Below, in pieces: positions 24,565 through 32,704 of a DNA stretch of 64,000 nt. The stretch comes from an uncultured Oscillospiraceae bacterium (GTDB lineage: Bacteria; Bacillota; Clostridia; Oscillospirales; Oscillospiraceae): the NCBI GenBank assembly GCA_910587255.1, contig CAJUKT010000039.1, forward strand, positions 123,529 to 187,528, read 5' to 3'. A model generated the notes under the pieces. That model was given only the letters and a program-made list of their open reading frames with translations. It searched no databases and was not told where the DNA came from. Within the stretch, counting starts at the first letter, position 1. Every line of letters begins with the position of its first letter. The translations under genes were made by a program, and so were the position numbers.

Positions 24565-25074
24565 ATGGTTGCTTTTTTTGAAATGGTAGGCGGTCAAGCT
24601 CTGGCCTTCATCGGCATTGCGCTGGCCATCGGTCTGTGCTGCATCGGCTCCGCCAAGGGCACCGGCATGGTGGGTGAGGCCGCCACCGGCGTGCTGTCCG
24701 AGACCCCCGAGCACTTCACCAAGTGCATGATCCTCCAGGCCCTTCCCGGCACCCAGGGCCTGTACGGCCTGGCCGCGGGCTTCTTCGGCCTGTTCGCCAT
24801 GGGTTTCTTCTCCGGCGGCGTCAGCCCCTTCACCGGCGCGGCCGTGGAGTTCACCGTGGCCGGCGGCATGGCCATCCTGTTCGCCTGCGTGCCCATCATG
24901 CTGGGCGGCCTGCTCTCCGCCATCGCCCAGGGCCGCGTGGCCGCCGCCTCCATCAACATCGTGGCCAAGAAGCCCGACGACTACATGAAGGGCGTCATTA
25001 TGTGCGGTATCGTGGAGTTCTACGCCATTCTGTCCCTGGTGGGCACCATCCTCCTGCTGATGAACGCGCTGTAA
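24565..25074 (+). CDS. ntpK: V-type ATPase subunit K (rotor proteolipid), Na+-type signature
   Basis: A 169-residue proteolipid with four membrane helices (two hairpins). The residues that bind Na+ in the Enterococcus hirae NtpK ring have exact counterparts: Leu60, Thr63 and Gln64 in LPGTQGLYG, Gln122 in AIAQGRVAAA, and the essential Glu151 in GIVEFYAIL. The first hairpin lacks the second carboxylate, as in E. hirae. This predicts Na+ and not H+ coupling. It starts one base after the subunit I stop, with GGAGG upstream. Confidence 0.96.
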   Translation: MVAFFEMVGGQALAFIGIALAIGLCCIGSAKGTGMVGEAATGVLSETPEHFTKCMILQALPGTQGLYGLAAGFFGLFAMGFFSGGVSPFTGAAVEFTVAGGMAILFACVPIMLGGLLSAIAQGRVAAASINIVAKKPDDYMKGVIMCGIVEFYAILSLVGTILLLMNAL

Positions 25075-25111
25075 GCATCACTGAATTTCAGAAAGGCGGT
25101 AAGCCAAACAC

Positions 25112-25798
25112 ATGAACGGGATTGAAAAGATTACCGCGCGCATTGAGGAGGACGGCAAGGCCGAAAACGCGGCCCTGCTGGCCCAGGCCCGGGCGGAGGC
25201 GGCGGATATCGCGGCCAAGTACCAGGCCGAGGCCCAGGCTGCGGCGGCGGAGATCCTGGCCCAGGGCCGCCGCGCGGCGGAGGAGCGGGCCAAGCATCTG
25301 GACTCCATGACCCAGATGGAGTGCCGCAAGGCGGCGCTCACCGCCAAGCAGGACGTGATCGAGGAGGCCTTCCAGGCCGCCCATAAGCAGCTGCTGGGGC
25401 TGCCCCGGGAGCAGTACGTGGCCCTGCTGGCCAAGCTGGCGGCGCAGGCGTCCGCCACCGGGCGGGAGAAGCTCATCTTCTGTGCCAAAGATCACATTGA
25501 GGTGGGCAAGGCCGTGGTGGCGGCGGCCAACGAGCAGCTTGCCAAGGCCGCGGCCCCCAAGCTGCCCGGGGAGGCCGCCGAGTCCAAGGCGGGGGCCATC
25601 CTGGACAAGGTGGTGGCCGGCGCGGCCGCCCTGCTGAACGGCACGGCCATGCTCACCCTGGCCGAGGAGACCCGGCCCATGGACGGCGGCTTCATCCTCT
25701 CCGACGGCGCGGTGGAGGTCAACTGCACCTTTGACACCCTCATCCGGCTCCAGCGCGGCGCGCTGGCCGGCGAGGTGGCCAAAGTGCTGTTTGACTGA
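25112..25798 (+). CDS. ntpE: V-type ATPase subunit E (peripheral stalk)
   Basis: A 228-residue protein with a long Ala/Glu-rich helical N-terminal part (about 1-100) and a globular C-terminus, the form of subunit E, which pairs with the G/H-type protein at 22240 as a peripheral stalk. RBS GAAAGGCGG precedes the ATG. Position between K and C is as in other Firmicute V-ATPase operons. Confidence 0.93.
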   Translation: MNGIEKITARIEEDGKAENAALLAQARAEAADIAAKYQAEAQAAAAEILAQGRRAAEERAKHLDSMTQMECRKAALTAKQDVIEEAFQAAHKQLLGLPREQYVALLAKLAAQASATGREKLIFCAKDHIEVGKAVVAAANEQLAKAAAPKLPGEAAESKAGAILDKVVAGAAALLNGTAMLTLAEETRPMDGGFILSDGAVEVNCTFDTLIRLQRGALAGEVAKVLFD

Positions 25799-25837
25799 TT
25801 GAACCCTTTCCATTACATTGTGAAAGGGGGAGAAAAC

Positions 25838-26848
25838 TTGTCAAAAAAGGTAAAGAAGCTGAAGGAAAACGACTTTCTATCCATCTCCGCCCGGATTCGG
25901 GTGCTGGAAAACCGCCTGCTCACCGCAGAGCGGATGGAGCGGATGATCGACGCCAAGGACGCGGGCGACGCGGCCAAGGTGCTGGGCGAGTGCGGCTATC
26001 CCGAGCTGGGCGAGGTTACCAACTCCGCCTTGGACGCCATGCTGGCCCAGGCCCAGGCGGCACTGTTTGCCGACATGGGCAAGGCGGTGGGCAACGAGGC
26101 GCTGATGGACGTGTTCCGGGTCAAGTATGACTACCACAACGCCAAAACCCTGGTGAAGGCGGAGGCGCTGAAGCTGGACCAGGACCGGCTGCTGCTGGGC
26201 GGCGGGCGGTACGCCCCTGCCGCGCTGGCGGAGGACTACCGCCGGGAGGACCTGCGGGCCTATACCGAGACCTTCCGGGAGGCCATCGGCAGCGCCCGGG
26301 AGGTGCTGGGCTCCTCCGGCGACCCCCAGCAGGCCGATTTCATCCTGGATCGGGCTTATTTCCAGGAGCTGTCCCACCTGGCCGGCCAGTCCGGCAGCAA
26401 GTTCCTGGAGGGCTACGTGGCTATGCTCATCGACGCGGCCAACCTGCGCGCCGCCGTCCGGGCCGCGCGGCTTGCCAAGGCGGGGGAATTCCTGCGCGCC
26501 GTGCTGGTGCCGGGGGGGAGCGTCTCCCCGGAGGCCATCGCCAGGGCCAAGGGCGACGAGCTGGGAAAGGTGTTTAAAAACACCGGGCTCGCCTCCGCCG
26601 CCGAGGCGGGGGCCGCCGTGGCTGTCCCCAACGGGCGGCCCCTCACCGAGTTTGAGCGCATGTGCGACGACGCGGTGATGGCCTATCTGGCGAAGGCCCG
26701 GATGATCCCCTTTGGGGAGCAGCCCGTCATCGCCTACCTCTACGCCCGGGAGGCGGAGGCCACCGCCATCCGCATCATTCTCACCGGCCGCATGGCGGGC
26801 ATCGACGGCAGCACCATCCGCCAGCGCCTGCGCCGGTCCTACTGTTAA
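25838..26848 (+). CDS. ntpC: V-type ATPase subunit C (d-subunit homologue)
   Basis: A helical protein of about 336 residues that links the rotor ring to the central shaft, recognised by SARIRVLENRLLTAERMERM, a VKYDYHNAKTLVKA segment and the C-terminal REAEATAIRIILTGRMAGI. The TTG at 25838 is preferred because AAAGGGGG lies about 8 bases before it; a TTG at 25799, right after the subunit E stop, would add 13 residues without a ribosome binding site. Confidence 0.94.
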   Translation: MSKKVKKLKENDFLSISARIRVLENRLLTAERMERMIDAKDAGDAAKVLGECGYPELGEVTNSALDAMLAQAQAALFADMGKAVGNEALMDVFRVKYDYHNAKTLVKAEALKLDQDRLLLGGGRYAPAALAEDYRREDLRAYTETFREAIGSAREVLGSSGDPQQADFILDRAYFQELSHLAGQSGSKFLEGYVAMLIDAANLRAAVRAARLAKAGEFLRAVLVPGGSVSPEAIARAKGDELGKVFKNTGLASAAEAGAAVAVPNGRPLTEFERMCDDAVMAYLAKARMIPFGEQPVIAYLYAREAEATAIRIILTGRMAGIDGSTIRQRLRRSYC

Positions 26849-26861
26849 GGGGGGAGACTTT

Positions 26862-27179
26862 ATGGCAAACAGCTATCAGATCGCCGTGCTGGGCGATAAG
26901 GACAGCGTCATGGGCTTCAAGGCCCTGGGGCTGACGGTCTTCCCTGTGGACAACGTGGAGCAGGCCCGCCACACCCTCCACCGGCTGGCCCGCGAGGACT
27001 ACGCGGTGGTCTATCTCACCGAGCAGTTCGCCGCCCAGATGGAGGCGGACATCGCCCGCTACAAGGACGAGCTCACCCCGGCGGTCATTTTGATCCCCGG
27101 CAAGGAGGGCAGCCTGGGCCTGGGCATGGCCAACATCAAGAAGTCCGTGGAACGGGCGGTGGGGGCCGATATTCTGTAA
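26862..27179 (+). CDS. ntpF: V-type ATPase subunit F
   Basis: A 105-residue protein with the subunit F pattern: YQIAVLGDKDSVMGFKALG at the start and PAVILIPGKEGSLG in the second half. It sits on the central shaft with subunit D. The start at 26862 follows AAGGGGGGAG by 5-7 bases. Confidence 0.95.
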   Translation: MANSYQIAVLGDKDSVMGFKALGLTVFPVDNVEQARHTLHRLAREDYAVVYLTEQFAAQMEADIARYKDELTPAVILIPGKEGSLGLGMANIKKSVERAVGADIL

Positions 27180-27190
27180 GGAGATACGTC

Positions 27191-27406
27191 ATGTTTTATT
27201 TCATCGCCGGACTGGCGTTGATCGCCATCGGCGTCGTGATGCTGGTGAAGCCCCAGCTTGTGTTCGAGCTGACGGAAAGCTGGAAGCATGACAGCGGCGC
27301 GGCAGAGCCGTCAAAGCCGTGGCTCTTTTCCACGCGGTTTGGCGGCGTGATGTGCGTGCTGGCCGGCATCGGCGGCATGATTTTCGTATTTGTTGGTATC
27401 GTATAA
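27191..27406 (+). CDS. Small two-helix membrane protein inside the V-ATPase operon (DUF6199-like)
   Basis: A 71-residue protein with one membrane helix at each end (residues 2-19 and 51-70) and a hydrophilic middle containing ELTESWKHDSG. It resembles small membrane proteins of the DUF6199 group. RBS AAGGAG precedes the ATG. It lies 11 bp after subunit F and 50 bp before subunit A, a place where most V-ATPase operons have nothing. It might be an assembly or regulatory subunit, but nothing in the sequence proves this. Confidence 0.75.
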   Translation: MFYFIAGLALIAIGVVMLVKPQLVFELTESWKHDSGAAEPSKPWLFSTRFGGVMCVLAGIGGMIFVFVGIV

Positions 27407-27455
27407 GCATATGAGTTTTAACAATGACCTGAAATGAAAGAAGGTTATAGAGCCT

Positions 27456-29234
27456 ATGGGAAAAGTAGTTAAGGTCTCCGGCCCCCTGGTGGTGGCCACC
27501 GGCATGGCGGACGCCAACATGTCCGACGTGGTCCGCGTGGGTCCTGAGCGCCTGATCGGTGAGATCCTCACCATGAACGGCGACTCCGCCTCCATCCAGG
27601 TCTACGAGGAGACCTCCGGCCTGGGCCCGGGCACCGAGGTGGTGACCACCGGCTCCCCCATGAGCGTGGAGCTGGGCCCCGGCATGATCGAGAACATCTA
27701 TGACGGCATCCAGCGCCCGCTGGAGAAGATCATGGAAAAGGTCCACGGCAATAACCTCCCCCGCGGCGTGGAGGTGCCCCCCATCGACCCGGAAAAGCTG
27801 TGGGAGTTCACCCCCGTGGCCAAGGCCGGGGACAAGGTGGTGGGCGGCGATATCATCGGCACCGTCCCTGAGACGCCGGTGGTGCTCCACAAGATCATGG
27901 TTCCCCCCAGCCTGAAGGGCACGCTGAAGAGCGTCGTCCCCGCCGGTGGGTATAATGTCCACCAGACGGTGGCGGTGCTCACAAAGGAGGACGGCACCGA
28001 TGTGGAGCTGTCCATGAGCCAGAAGTGGCCCGTCCGTGTGGGCCGCCCCTACAAGCACAAGTACCCCCCCGTCAGGCCCCTGTCCTCCGGGCAGCGGATC
28101 GTGGACACCTTCTTCCCCGTGGCCAAGGGCGGCACCGCCGCCATCCCCGGGCCCTTCGGCTCCGGCAAGACGGTGATGCAGCACGCCCTGGCCAAGTGGT
28201 CCGACGTGGATATCGTGGTCTACATCGGCTGCGGTGAGCGCGGCAACGAGATGACCGACGTGCTGCGGGAGTTCCCCGAGCTGGTGGACCCCCGCACCGG
28301 CGAGACGCTGATGAAGCGTACCGTTTTGATTGCCAACACCTCCGATATGCCCGTGGCCGCCCGTGAGGCGTCCATCTACACCGGCATCACCATCGCCGAG
28401 TACTTCCGGGATATGGGCTACGACGTGGCTGTTATCGCCGACTCCACCTCCCGCTGGGCCGAGGCCCTGCGTGAGATGTCCGGCCGTCTGGAGGAGATGC
28501 CCGGCGAGGAGGGCTACCCCGCCTACCTGGCCTCCCGCCTGGCGCAGTTCTACGAGCGTGCCGGTTCCGTCTCCTGCCTGGGCTCCGAGGAGGACCGCCG
28601 GGGCAGCCTGACCGCCGTGGGCGCCGTGTCCCCCCCGGGCGGCGACCTGGCCGAGCCCGTCTCCCAGGGCACCATGCGCATCGTGAAGGTGTTCTGGGCG
28701 CTGGACGCTTCCCTGGCCTACAAGCGCCACTTCCCCGCCATCAACTGGCTCACCTCCCACTCCCTGTACCTGGACTCCCTGAAGCCCTGGTTTGACGAGA
28801 ACCTGGGCAAGGAGTTCCTTCAGAACCGGGAGCAGGCCATGGGTGTGCTCCAGCAGGAGTCCAGCCTGAACGAGATCGTGCAGCTGGTGGGTAAGGATTC
28901 CCTGTCCCCCGCCGACCAGCTCACCCTGGAGACCGCCCGTATGATCCGCGAGGACTTCCTCCAGCAAAACTCCTTCGTGGACATCGACTCCTTCTCCACC
29001 TACGACCGGCAGGAGAAGCTGCTGGCCATGATTCTGGACTACGACAAGCTGTGCCGGGGCGCCATCGCCAAGGGGGCCCCCGTGGCCGGGCTGTTCGTCA
29101 TCCCCGCCCGTGAGCGCATCGGCCGCGCCAAGAGCGTGCCCGCCGAGGAGTACGCCCAGGTGTACGCCGATATCTCCGCCTCCATGGAGCGCGAGATCGA
29201 CGAGGTCGTCAGAAAGGCAGGTGAGGAGCTGTGA
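27456..29234 (+). CDS. ntpA: V-type ATPase catalytic subunit A
   Basis: A 592-residue catalytic subunit with the Walker A loop GPFGSGKT (232-239), the A-subunit-specific insertion (~110-200) and YIGCGERGNEM after it. It hydrolyses or makes ATP in the A3B3 head. RBS AAAGAAGG lies upstream. Its end overlaps the start of subunit B by 4 bases. Codons are strongly biased towards the optimal set, as expected for an abundant protein. Confidence 0.98.
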   Translation: MGKVVKVSGPLVVATGMADANMSDVVRVGPERLIGEILTMNGDSASIQVYEETSGLGPGTEVVTTGSPMSVELGPGMIENIYDGIQRPLEKIMEKVHGNNLPRGVEVPPIDPEKLWEFTPVAKAGDKVVGGDIIGTVPETPVVLHKIMVPPSLKGTLKSVVPAGGYNVHQTVAVLTKEDGTDVELSMSQKWPVRVGRPYKHKYPPVRPLSSGQRIVDTFFPVAKGGTAAIPGPFGSGKTVMQHALAKWSDVDIVVYIGCGERGNEMTDVLREFPELVDPRTGETLMKRTVLIANTSDMPVAAREASIYTGITIAEYFRDMGYDVAVIADSTSRWAEALREMSGRLEEMPGEEGYPAYLASRLAQFYERAGSVSCLGSEEDRRGSLTAVGAVSPPGGDLAEPVSQGTMRIVKVFWALDASLAYKRHFPAINWLTSHSLYLDSLKPWFDENLGKEFLQNREQAMGVLQQESSLNEIVQLVGKDSLSPADQLTLETARMIREDFLQQNSFVDIDSFSTYDRQEKLLAMILDYDKLCRGAIAKGAPVAGLFVIPARERIGRAKSVPAEEYAQVYADISASMEREIDEVVRKAGEEL

Positions 29235-30613
29235 TCCGAGAGTATAAAACCATCCAGGAGATCGCATCCCCGCTGATGATGGTCAAAATGGTGGAGCACG
29301 TCACCTATGACGAGCTGGCCGAGGTGGAGCTGCCCGACGGCTCCATCCGGCGCGGCCAGGTGCTGGAGGTCAACGGCGACACCGCCGTGGTCCAGCTCTT
29401 TGAGTCCGCCGCCGGCATCAACCTGGCCCAGTCCAAGGTCCGCTTCCTGGGCCATCCCCTCCAGCTGGGTGTGTCCGGCGATATGCTGGGCCGGGTGTTC
29501 AACGGCATGGGCGTGCCCATCGACGGCGGCCCCGCCATCCTGGCCGAGGAGTACCGGGATATCAACGGCCTGCCCATGAACCCCGCCGCCCGGGACTACC
29601 CCAACGAGTTTATCCAGACGGGCATCTCCACCATCGACGGCCTGAACACCCTGGTGCGCGGCCAGAAGCTGCCCATCTTTTCCGGCTCCGGCCTGCCCCA
29701 CGCCAACCTGGCCGCCCAGATCGCCCGCCAGGCCAAGGTGCTGGGGGACGAGAGCGCCAACTTCGCCGTGGTGTTCGCCGCCATCGGCATCACCTTCGAG
29801 GAGTCCGAGTTCTTCGTGCAGGAGTTCAAGCGCACAGGGGCCATCGACCGCACGGTGCTGTTCACCAACCTGGCCGACGACCCCGCCGTGGAGCGTATCG
29901 CCACCCCCCGCATGGCCCTCACCGCCGCCGAGTATCTGGCCTTTGAGAAGGATATGCACGTGCTGGTCATCCTCACCGATATCACCAACTACGCTGAGGC
30001 CCTGCGCGAGGTGTCCGCCGCCAAGAAGGAGGTCCCGGGCCGCCGCGGCTTCCCCGGCTACCTGTACACCAACCTGGCCACCATCTACGAGCGCGCCGGC
30101 CGCCAGCTGGGCAAGGCGGGATCTATCACCATGATCCCCATCCTGACCATGCCCGAGGACGACAAGACCCACCCCATCCCCGACCTGACCGGCTACATCA
30201 CCGAGGGGCAGATCATCCTGTCCCGGTCGCTGTACCGCCAGGGCATCAATCCCCCCGTGGACGTGCTGCCCTCCCTGTCCCGTCTGAAGGACAAGGGCAT
30301 CGGCGTGGGCAAGACCCGGGAGGATCACGCCAACACCATGAACCAGCTCTTCGCGGCCTACTCCACCGGCAAGGACAACAAGGAGCTGATGTCCATTCTG
30401 GGCGAGGCGGCGCTGACCCCCACGGACCTGCTGTACGCCAAGTTTGCCGACGAGTTCGAGCGGCGCTACGTCAACCAGGGCTATGAGGAGAACCGGTCCA
30501 TCGAGGAGACGCTGAACCTGGGCTGGGAGCTGCTGTCCATCCTGCCCACTGCGGAGCTGAAGCGCATCAAGCAAGAGTATATTGATAAGTATTTGCCGAA
30601 AAAGGACCAGTAA
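29231..30613 (+). CDS. ntpB: V-type ATPase regulatory subunit B
   Basis: A 460-residue non-catalytic nucleotide-binding subunit. The P-loop is replaced by FSGSGLPHANLA, as usual for B subunits, and ILTDITNYAEALREVS follows. The GTG start overlaps the subunit A stop (GTGA), with AGGTGAGG just before it, indicating coupled translation. Confidence 0.97.
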   Translation: MIREYKTIQEIASPLMMVKMVEHVTYDELAEVELPDGSIRRGQVLEVNGDTAVVQLFESAAGINLAQSKVRFLGHPLQLGVSGDMLGRVFNGMGVPIDGGPAILAEEYRDINGLPMNPAARDYPNEFIQTGISTIDGLNTLVRGQKLPIFSGSGLPHANLAAQIARQAKVLGDESANFAVVFAAIGITFEESEFFVQEFKRTGAIDRTVLFTNLADDPAVERIATPRMALTAAEYLAFEKDMHVLVILTDITNYAEALREVSAAKKEVPGRRGFPGYLYTNLATIYERAGRQLGKAGSITMIPILTMPEDDKTHPIPDLTGYITEGQIILSRSLYRQGINPPVDVLPSLSRLKDKGIGVGKTREDHANTMNQLFAAYSTGKDNKELMSILGEAALTPTDLLYAKFADEFERRYVNQGYEENRSIEETLNLGWELLSILPTAELKRIKQEYIDKYLPKKDQ

Positions 30614-30625
30614 GGAGGGGTAAAC

Positions 30626-31339
30626 ATGGCAAACACCGTGGTAAACCCCACCCGAATGGAGCTCACCCGGCTCAAGGGCAAGCTGAAAACCGCCCAGCGG
30701 GGCCACAAGCTGCTCAAGGACAAGCGCGATGAGCTGATGAAGCAGTTTTTGGACACTGTGCGGGAGCTGCGCGCCCTCCGCTCCCAGGTGGAGCAGGATC
30801 TGCTGCGGGTTCACGGCTCGTTTACCGTGGCCTCCGCGCTGATGAGCGCCCAGGCCATGGAGCAGGCGCTGATGTACCCCAAACAGAGCGTGGAGCTGAC
30901 CATGACCTTTAAAAACGTCATGTCGGTGAACGTGCCCGAGTACCATTACCAGACCCGTACTGAGGACACCGGGGATATCTTCCCCTACGGCTTCGCCGCC
31001 ACCAGCGGCGAGCTGGACGGGGCGGTGGCCGCCCTGGGCGAGGTGTTCCAGAACATGCTCAAGCTGGCCCAGACGGAGAAGGCCGCCCAGCTCATGGCGG
31101 AGGAGATCGAAAAGACCCGGCGGCGCGTCAACGCGCTGGAGTACGTGGTCATTCCCGAGACGCAGGAGAATATCCGATATATCACCATGAAGCTGGATGA
31201 GAACGACCGCTCCACCACCACCCGGCTGATGAAGGTGAAGGATATGCTGCTGGCGGAGGCTCTGGAAGGGAAGAGAGCCGAAACAGCTAGAGCGGTCAAG
31301 ACCTTTGGAAAGTCCGGCGAGAATCCGAGGAAAGTTTAA
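30626..31339 (+). CDS. ntpD: V-type ATPase subunit D (central shaft)
   Basis: A 237-residue coiled-coil protein with the family start NPTRMELTRLKGKLKTAQRG, forming the long antiparallel central rotor shaft. RBS AAGGAGGGG precedes the ATG. It is the last gene of the operon and is followed by a strong terminator. Confidence 0.96.
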   Translation: MANTVVNPTRMELTRLKGKLKTAQRGHKLLKDKRDELMKQFLDTVRELRALRSQVEQDLLRVHGSFTVASALMSAQAMEQALMYPKQSVELTMTFKNVMSVNVPEYHYQTRTEDTGDIFPYGFAATSGELDGAVAALGEVFQNMLKLAQTEKAAQLMAEEIEKTRRRVNALEYVVIPETQENIRYITMKLDENDRSTTTRLMKVKDMLLAEALEGKRAETARAVKTFGKSGENPRKV

Positions 31340-31379
31340 AAAGCAGACTGCTGTCTTTGAAGCAGATGGAAAAACAAAA

Positions 31380-31420
31380 CCGGCGCTGCCTGAGAGTGAT
31401 CTCGGGCAGCGCCGGTTTTA
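31380..31420 (+). terminator. Terminator of the V-ATPase operon
   Basis: CCGGCGCTGCC (31380-31390) pairs with GGCAGCGCCGG (31405-31415), with additional pairing of GAG and CTC in the loop, followed by TTTTATTATTT. Confidence 0.9.
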
Positions 31421-31509
31421 TTATTTAGGCAATGTTGAAAAATTGAAAATATGCCCAGCGGTGAGAGATTTTTTCGCTAGGCAAAGCCAATTTTTATACG
31501 AGCCCTGGA

Positions 31510-31555
31510 CGCAAAACAAAAGAGACGCTTTCCATACTCCATGGAAAGCGTCTCT
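31510..31555 (-). terminator. Terminator of the TM2/DUF2752 unit
   Basis: A perfect 15-bp stem (31521-31535 with 31541-31555) around a 5-base loop, followed on the minus strand by TTTTGTTTTGCG. It lies 15 bp after the TM2 gene stop. Confidence 0.85.
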
Positions 31556-31569
31556 CCTGTTATAGACGG

Positions 31570-31905
31570 TCAAAGCACCATCATGAGGTTGTTGTAATTG
31601 AGTTCCTTGGTCTTCTTCTGGATAGAGAACCAGTCAATGATAGCAAGTATGCCGCATCCGCCGGCGGTGAGCAGTTTTAAAATGCCCATGCCCGTGTCAC
31701 CGATCATGAAGCGGTCAATGCCCAGTCCTCCGAGGAAGATGGAGACCAGCAAAAGCGTAGTGGGGTCCTTGAATTCCACCGTGGAGGCAAGCTGAAATTT
31801 TGTTTCATCAGCCTGAAGCAATTTTTGCTTGACGAAAACAATCTTTTCTGCGGGGAGGTATTTTTGATTGGTCATTGCGTACATATCGACTTTTTCTTGT
31901 GTCAT
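31570..31905 (-). CDS. TM2 domain-containing protein
   Basis: A 111-residue protein with a short cytoplasmic N-terminus and a TM2 domain (about residues 50-95): TTLLLVSIFLGGLGIDRFMI then GILKLLTAGGCGILAIIDWF. The GGxGxDRF turn between two helices is the family mark. The start at 31905 is set by AAAGGAGAG upstream; a longer reading frame to 31968 would overlap the next gene deeply. TM2 proteins have no settled function in bacteria. The gene lies in a stretch clearly less GC-rich than the rest of the window. Confidence 0.88.
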   Translation of the reverse strand: MTQEKVDMYAMTNQKYLPAEKIVFVKQKLLQADETKFQLASTVEFKDPTTLLLVSIFLGGLGIDRFMIGDTGMGILKLLTAGGCGILAIIDWFSIQKKTKELNYNNLMMVL

Positions 31906-31921
31906 GTGTAATCTCTCCTTT

Positions 31922-32272
31922 CTACTGTGTACCCGGAAGACATATGCGTCCAAAATGGTAGAGTGCAAGCAAACATGCGAATCCGATCAGAAACGCATCC
32001 AAGAAACGGCTTTTTGGCAGAAAATCGGTACCTCTATGGGCAAAGAGAAATATGAACAGCGGCATGGGGAGAAAAAACAGGTGGAACGAAACCGCTTGGC
32101 TCCAATCCCCGTGCAGGAAACAGAGCCATGCCCGGGTTACGCCGCATGCGGGGCAGGAAATCCCCAGAATACGGTAGAATGGACAGCCGAAAAGACATTC
32201 CCACGTCAGCAGGCCAAGGACAGTCAGGTGCATACCTAATCGTTTTTGCTTGACAGATGCTTTGATGTGCAT
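31922..32272 (-). CDS. DUF2752 family small membrane protein
   Basis: A 116-residue protein with about three membrane helices and the DUF2752 hallmark ISCPACGVTRAW, plus a CPFYRILG segment just before it. Function unknown; genes of this family often neighbour TM2 genes, as here, where the TM2 gene follows 16 bp later on the same strand. Its promoter region is shared with the divergent XRE regulator and contains paired operators. RBS TAAGGAGG precedes the ATG. Confidence 0.88.
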   Translation of the reverse strand: MHIKASVKQKRLGMHLTVLGLLTWECLFGCPFYRILGISCPACGVTRAWLCFLHGDWSQAVSFHLFFLPMPLFIFLFAHRGTDFLPKSRFLDAFLIGFACLLALYHFGRICLPGTQ

Positions 32273-32297
32273 AGTGCCTCCTTAAAAGTACAAGATA

Positions 32298-32346
32298 AAA
32301 ATACCATAGTATTTTTATATAGTCAAGTAAAAAGATACAATAGTAT
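32298..32346. promoter_or_regulatory. Divergent promoter region with two matching operators
   Basis: ATACCATAGTAT (32301-32312) and ATACAATAGTAT (32335-32346) share the form ATAC-N4-GTAT. The first overlaps the -10 region (TATTTT, 32298-32303) of a minus-strand promoter whose -35 is TTGACT (32321-32326), 17 bp apart. The second contains a TACAAT -10 for the plus-strand regulator. This is the layout of an XRE repressor controlling itself and the divergent TM2/DUF2752 pair. Confidence 0.65.
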
Positions 32347-32367
32347 TTGAATATTTAGAGGTGACGT

Positions 32368-32658
32368 ATGCTGAATCAGAGAATCCGCCAGCTTCGCCAG
32401 GCCCGGAGTATGAGCCAGGTCGATCTCGCAAAGCGCCTAAATGTAACAAAACAAAGCGTATCCAACTGGGAAAACGACAATATACAACCCTCTATTGAGA
32501 TGCTGGTCAAATTGTCAGCAGTTTTTTCTGTATCCACAGACTATCTGCTGGGACTGGACTCCAGCGAGCATCTGGATGTGAGCGGGCTTCCAGAGGAAGT
32601 AGTGGTGCATCTGCGGCTGCTTGTGGAGGACCTGCATACACAATCGGGCGGGGTATAA
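32368..32658 (+). CDS. XRE family helix-turn-helix regulator
   Basis: A 96-residue protein with an N-terminal Xre/Cro HTH (RIRQLRQARSMSQVDLAKRL followed by NVTKQSVSNWEND, about 5-60) and a short C-terminal tail. RBS AGAGGTG precedes the ATG. It is divergent from the DUF2752/TM2 pair with two ATAC-N4-GTAT operators between, so it probably represses both. Base composition is more AT-rich than in flanking operons. Its stop codon lies inside the left arm of the next terminator. Confidence 0.92.
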   Translation: MLNQRIRQLRQARSMSQVDLAKRLNVTKQSVSNWENDNIQPSIEMLVKLSAVFSVSTDYLLGLDSSEHLDVSGLPEEVVVHLRLLVEDLHTQSGGV

Positions 32659-32704
32659 AAGGAACGTCCCGGACGGCTAAACCGTCCGGGACGTTCCTTT
32701 TATA
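32654..32704. terminator. Bidirectional terminator between XRE gene and RNase J gene
   Basis: A perfect 23-bp inverted repeat (32654-32676 and 32682-32704) around CTAAA, with A-rich and T-rich ends on both sides. The stop codons of both convergent genes (TAA 32656-32658 on plus; TAA read from 32702-32700 on minus) lie inside the arms. Confidence 0.95.

Noticed and set aside
31305..31565. 86-residue plus-strand frame after subunit D
   Set aside because: It overlaps the end of the subunit D gene, runs through two terminator hairpins and lacks a ribosome binding site.
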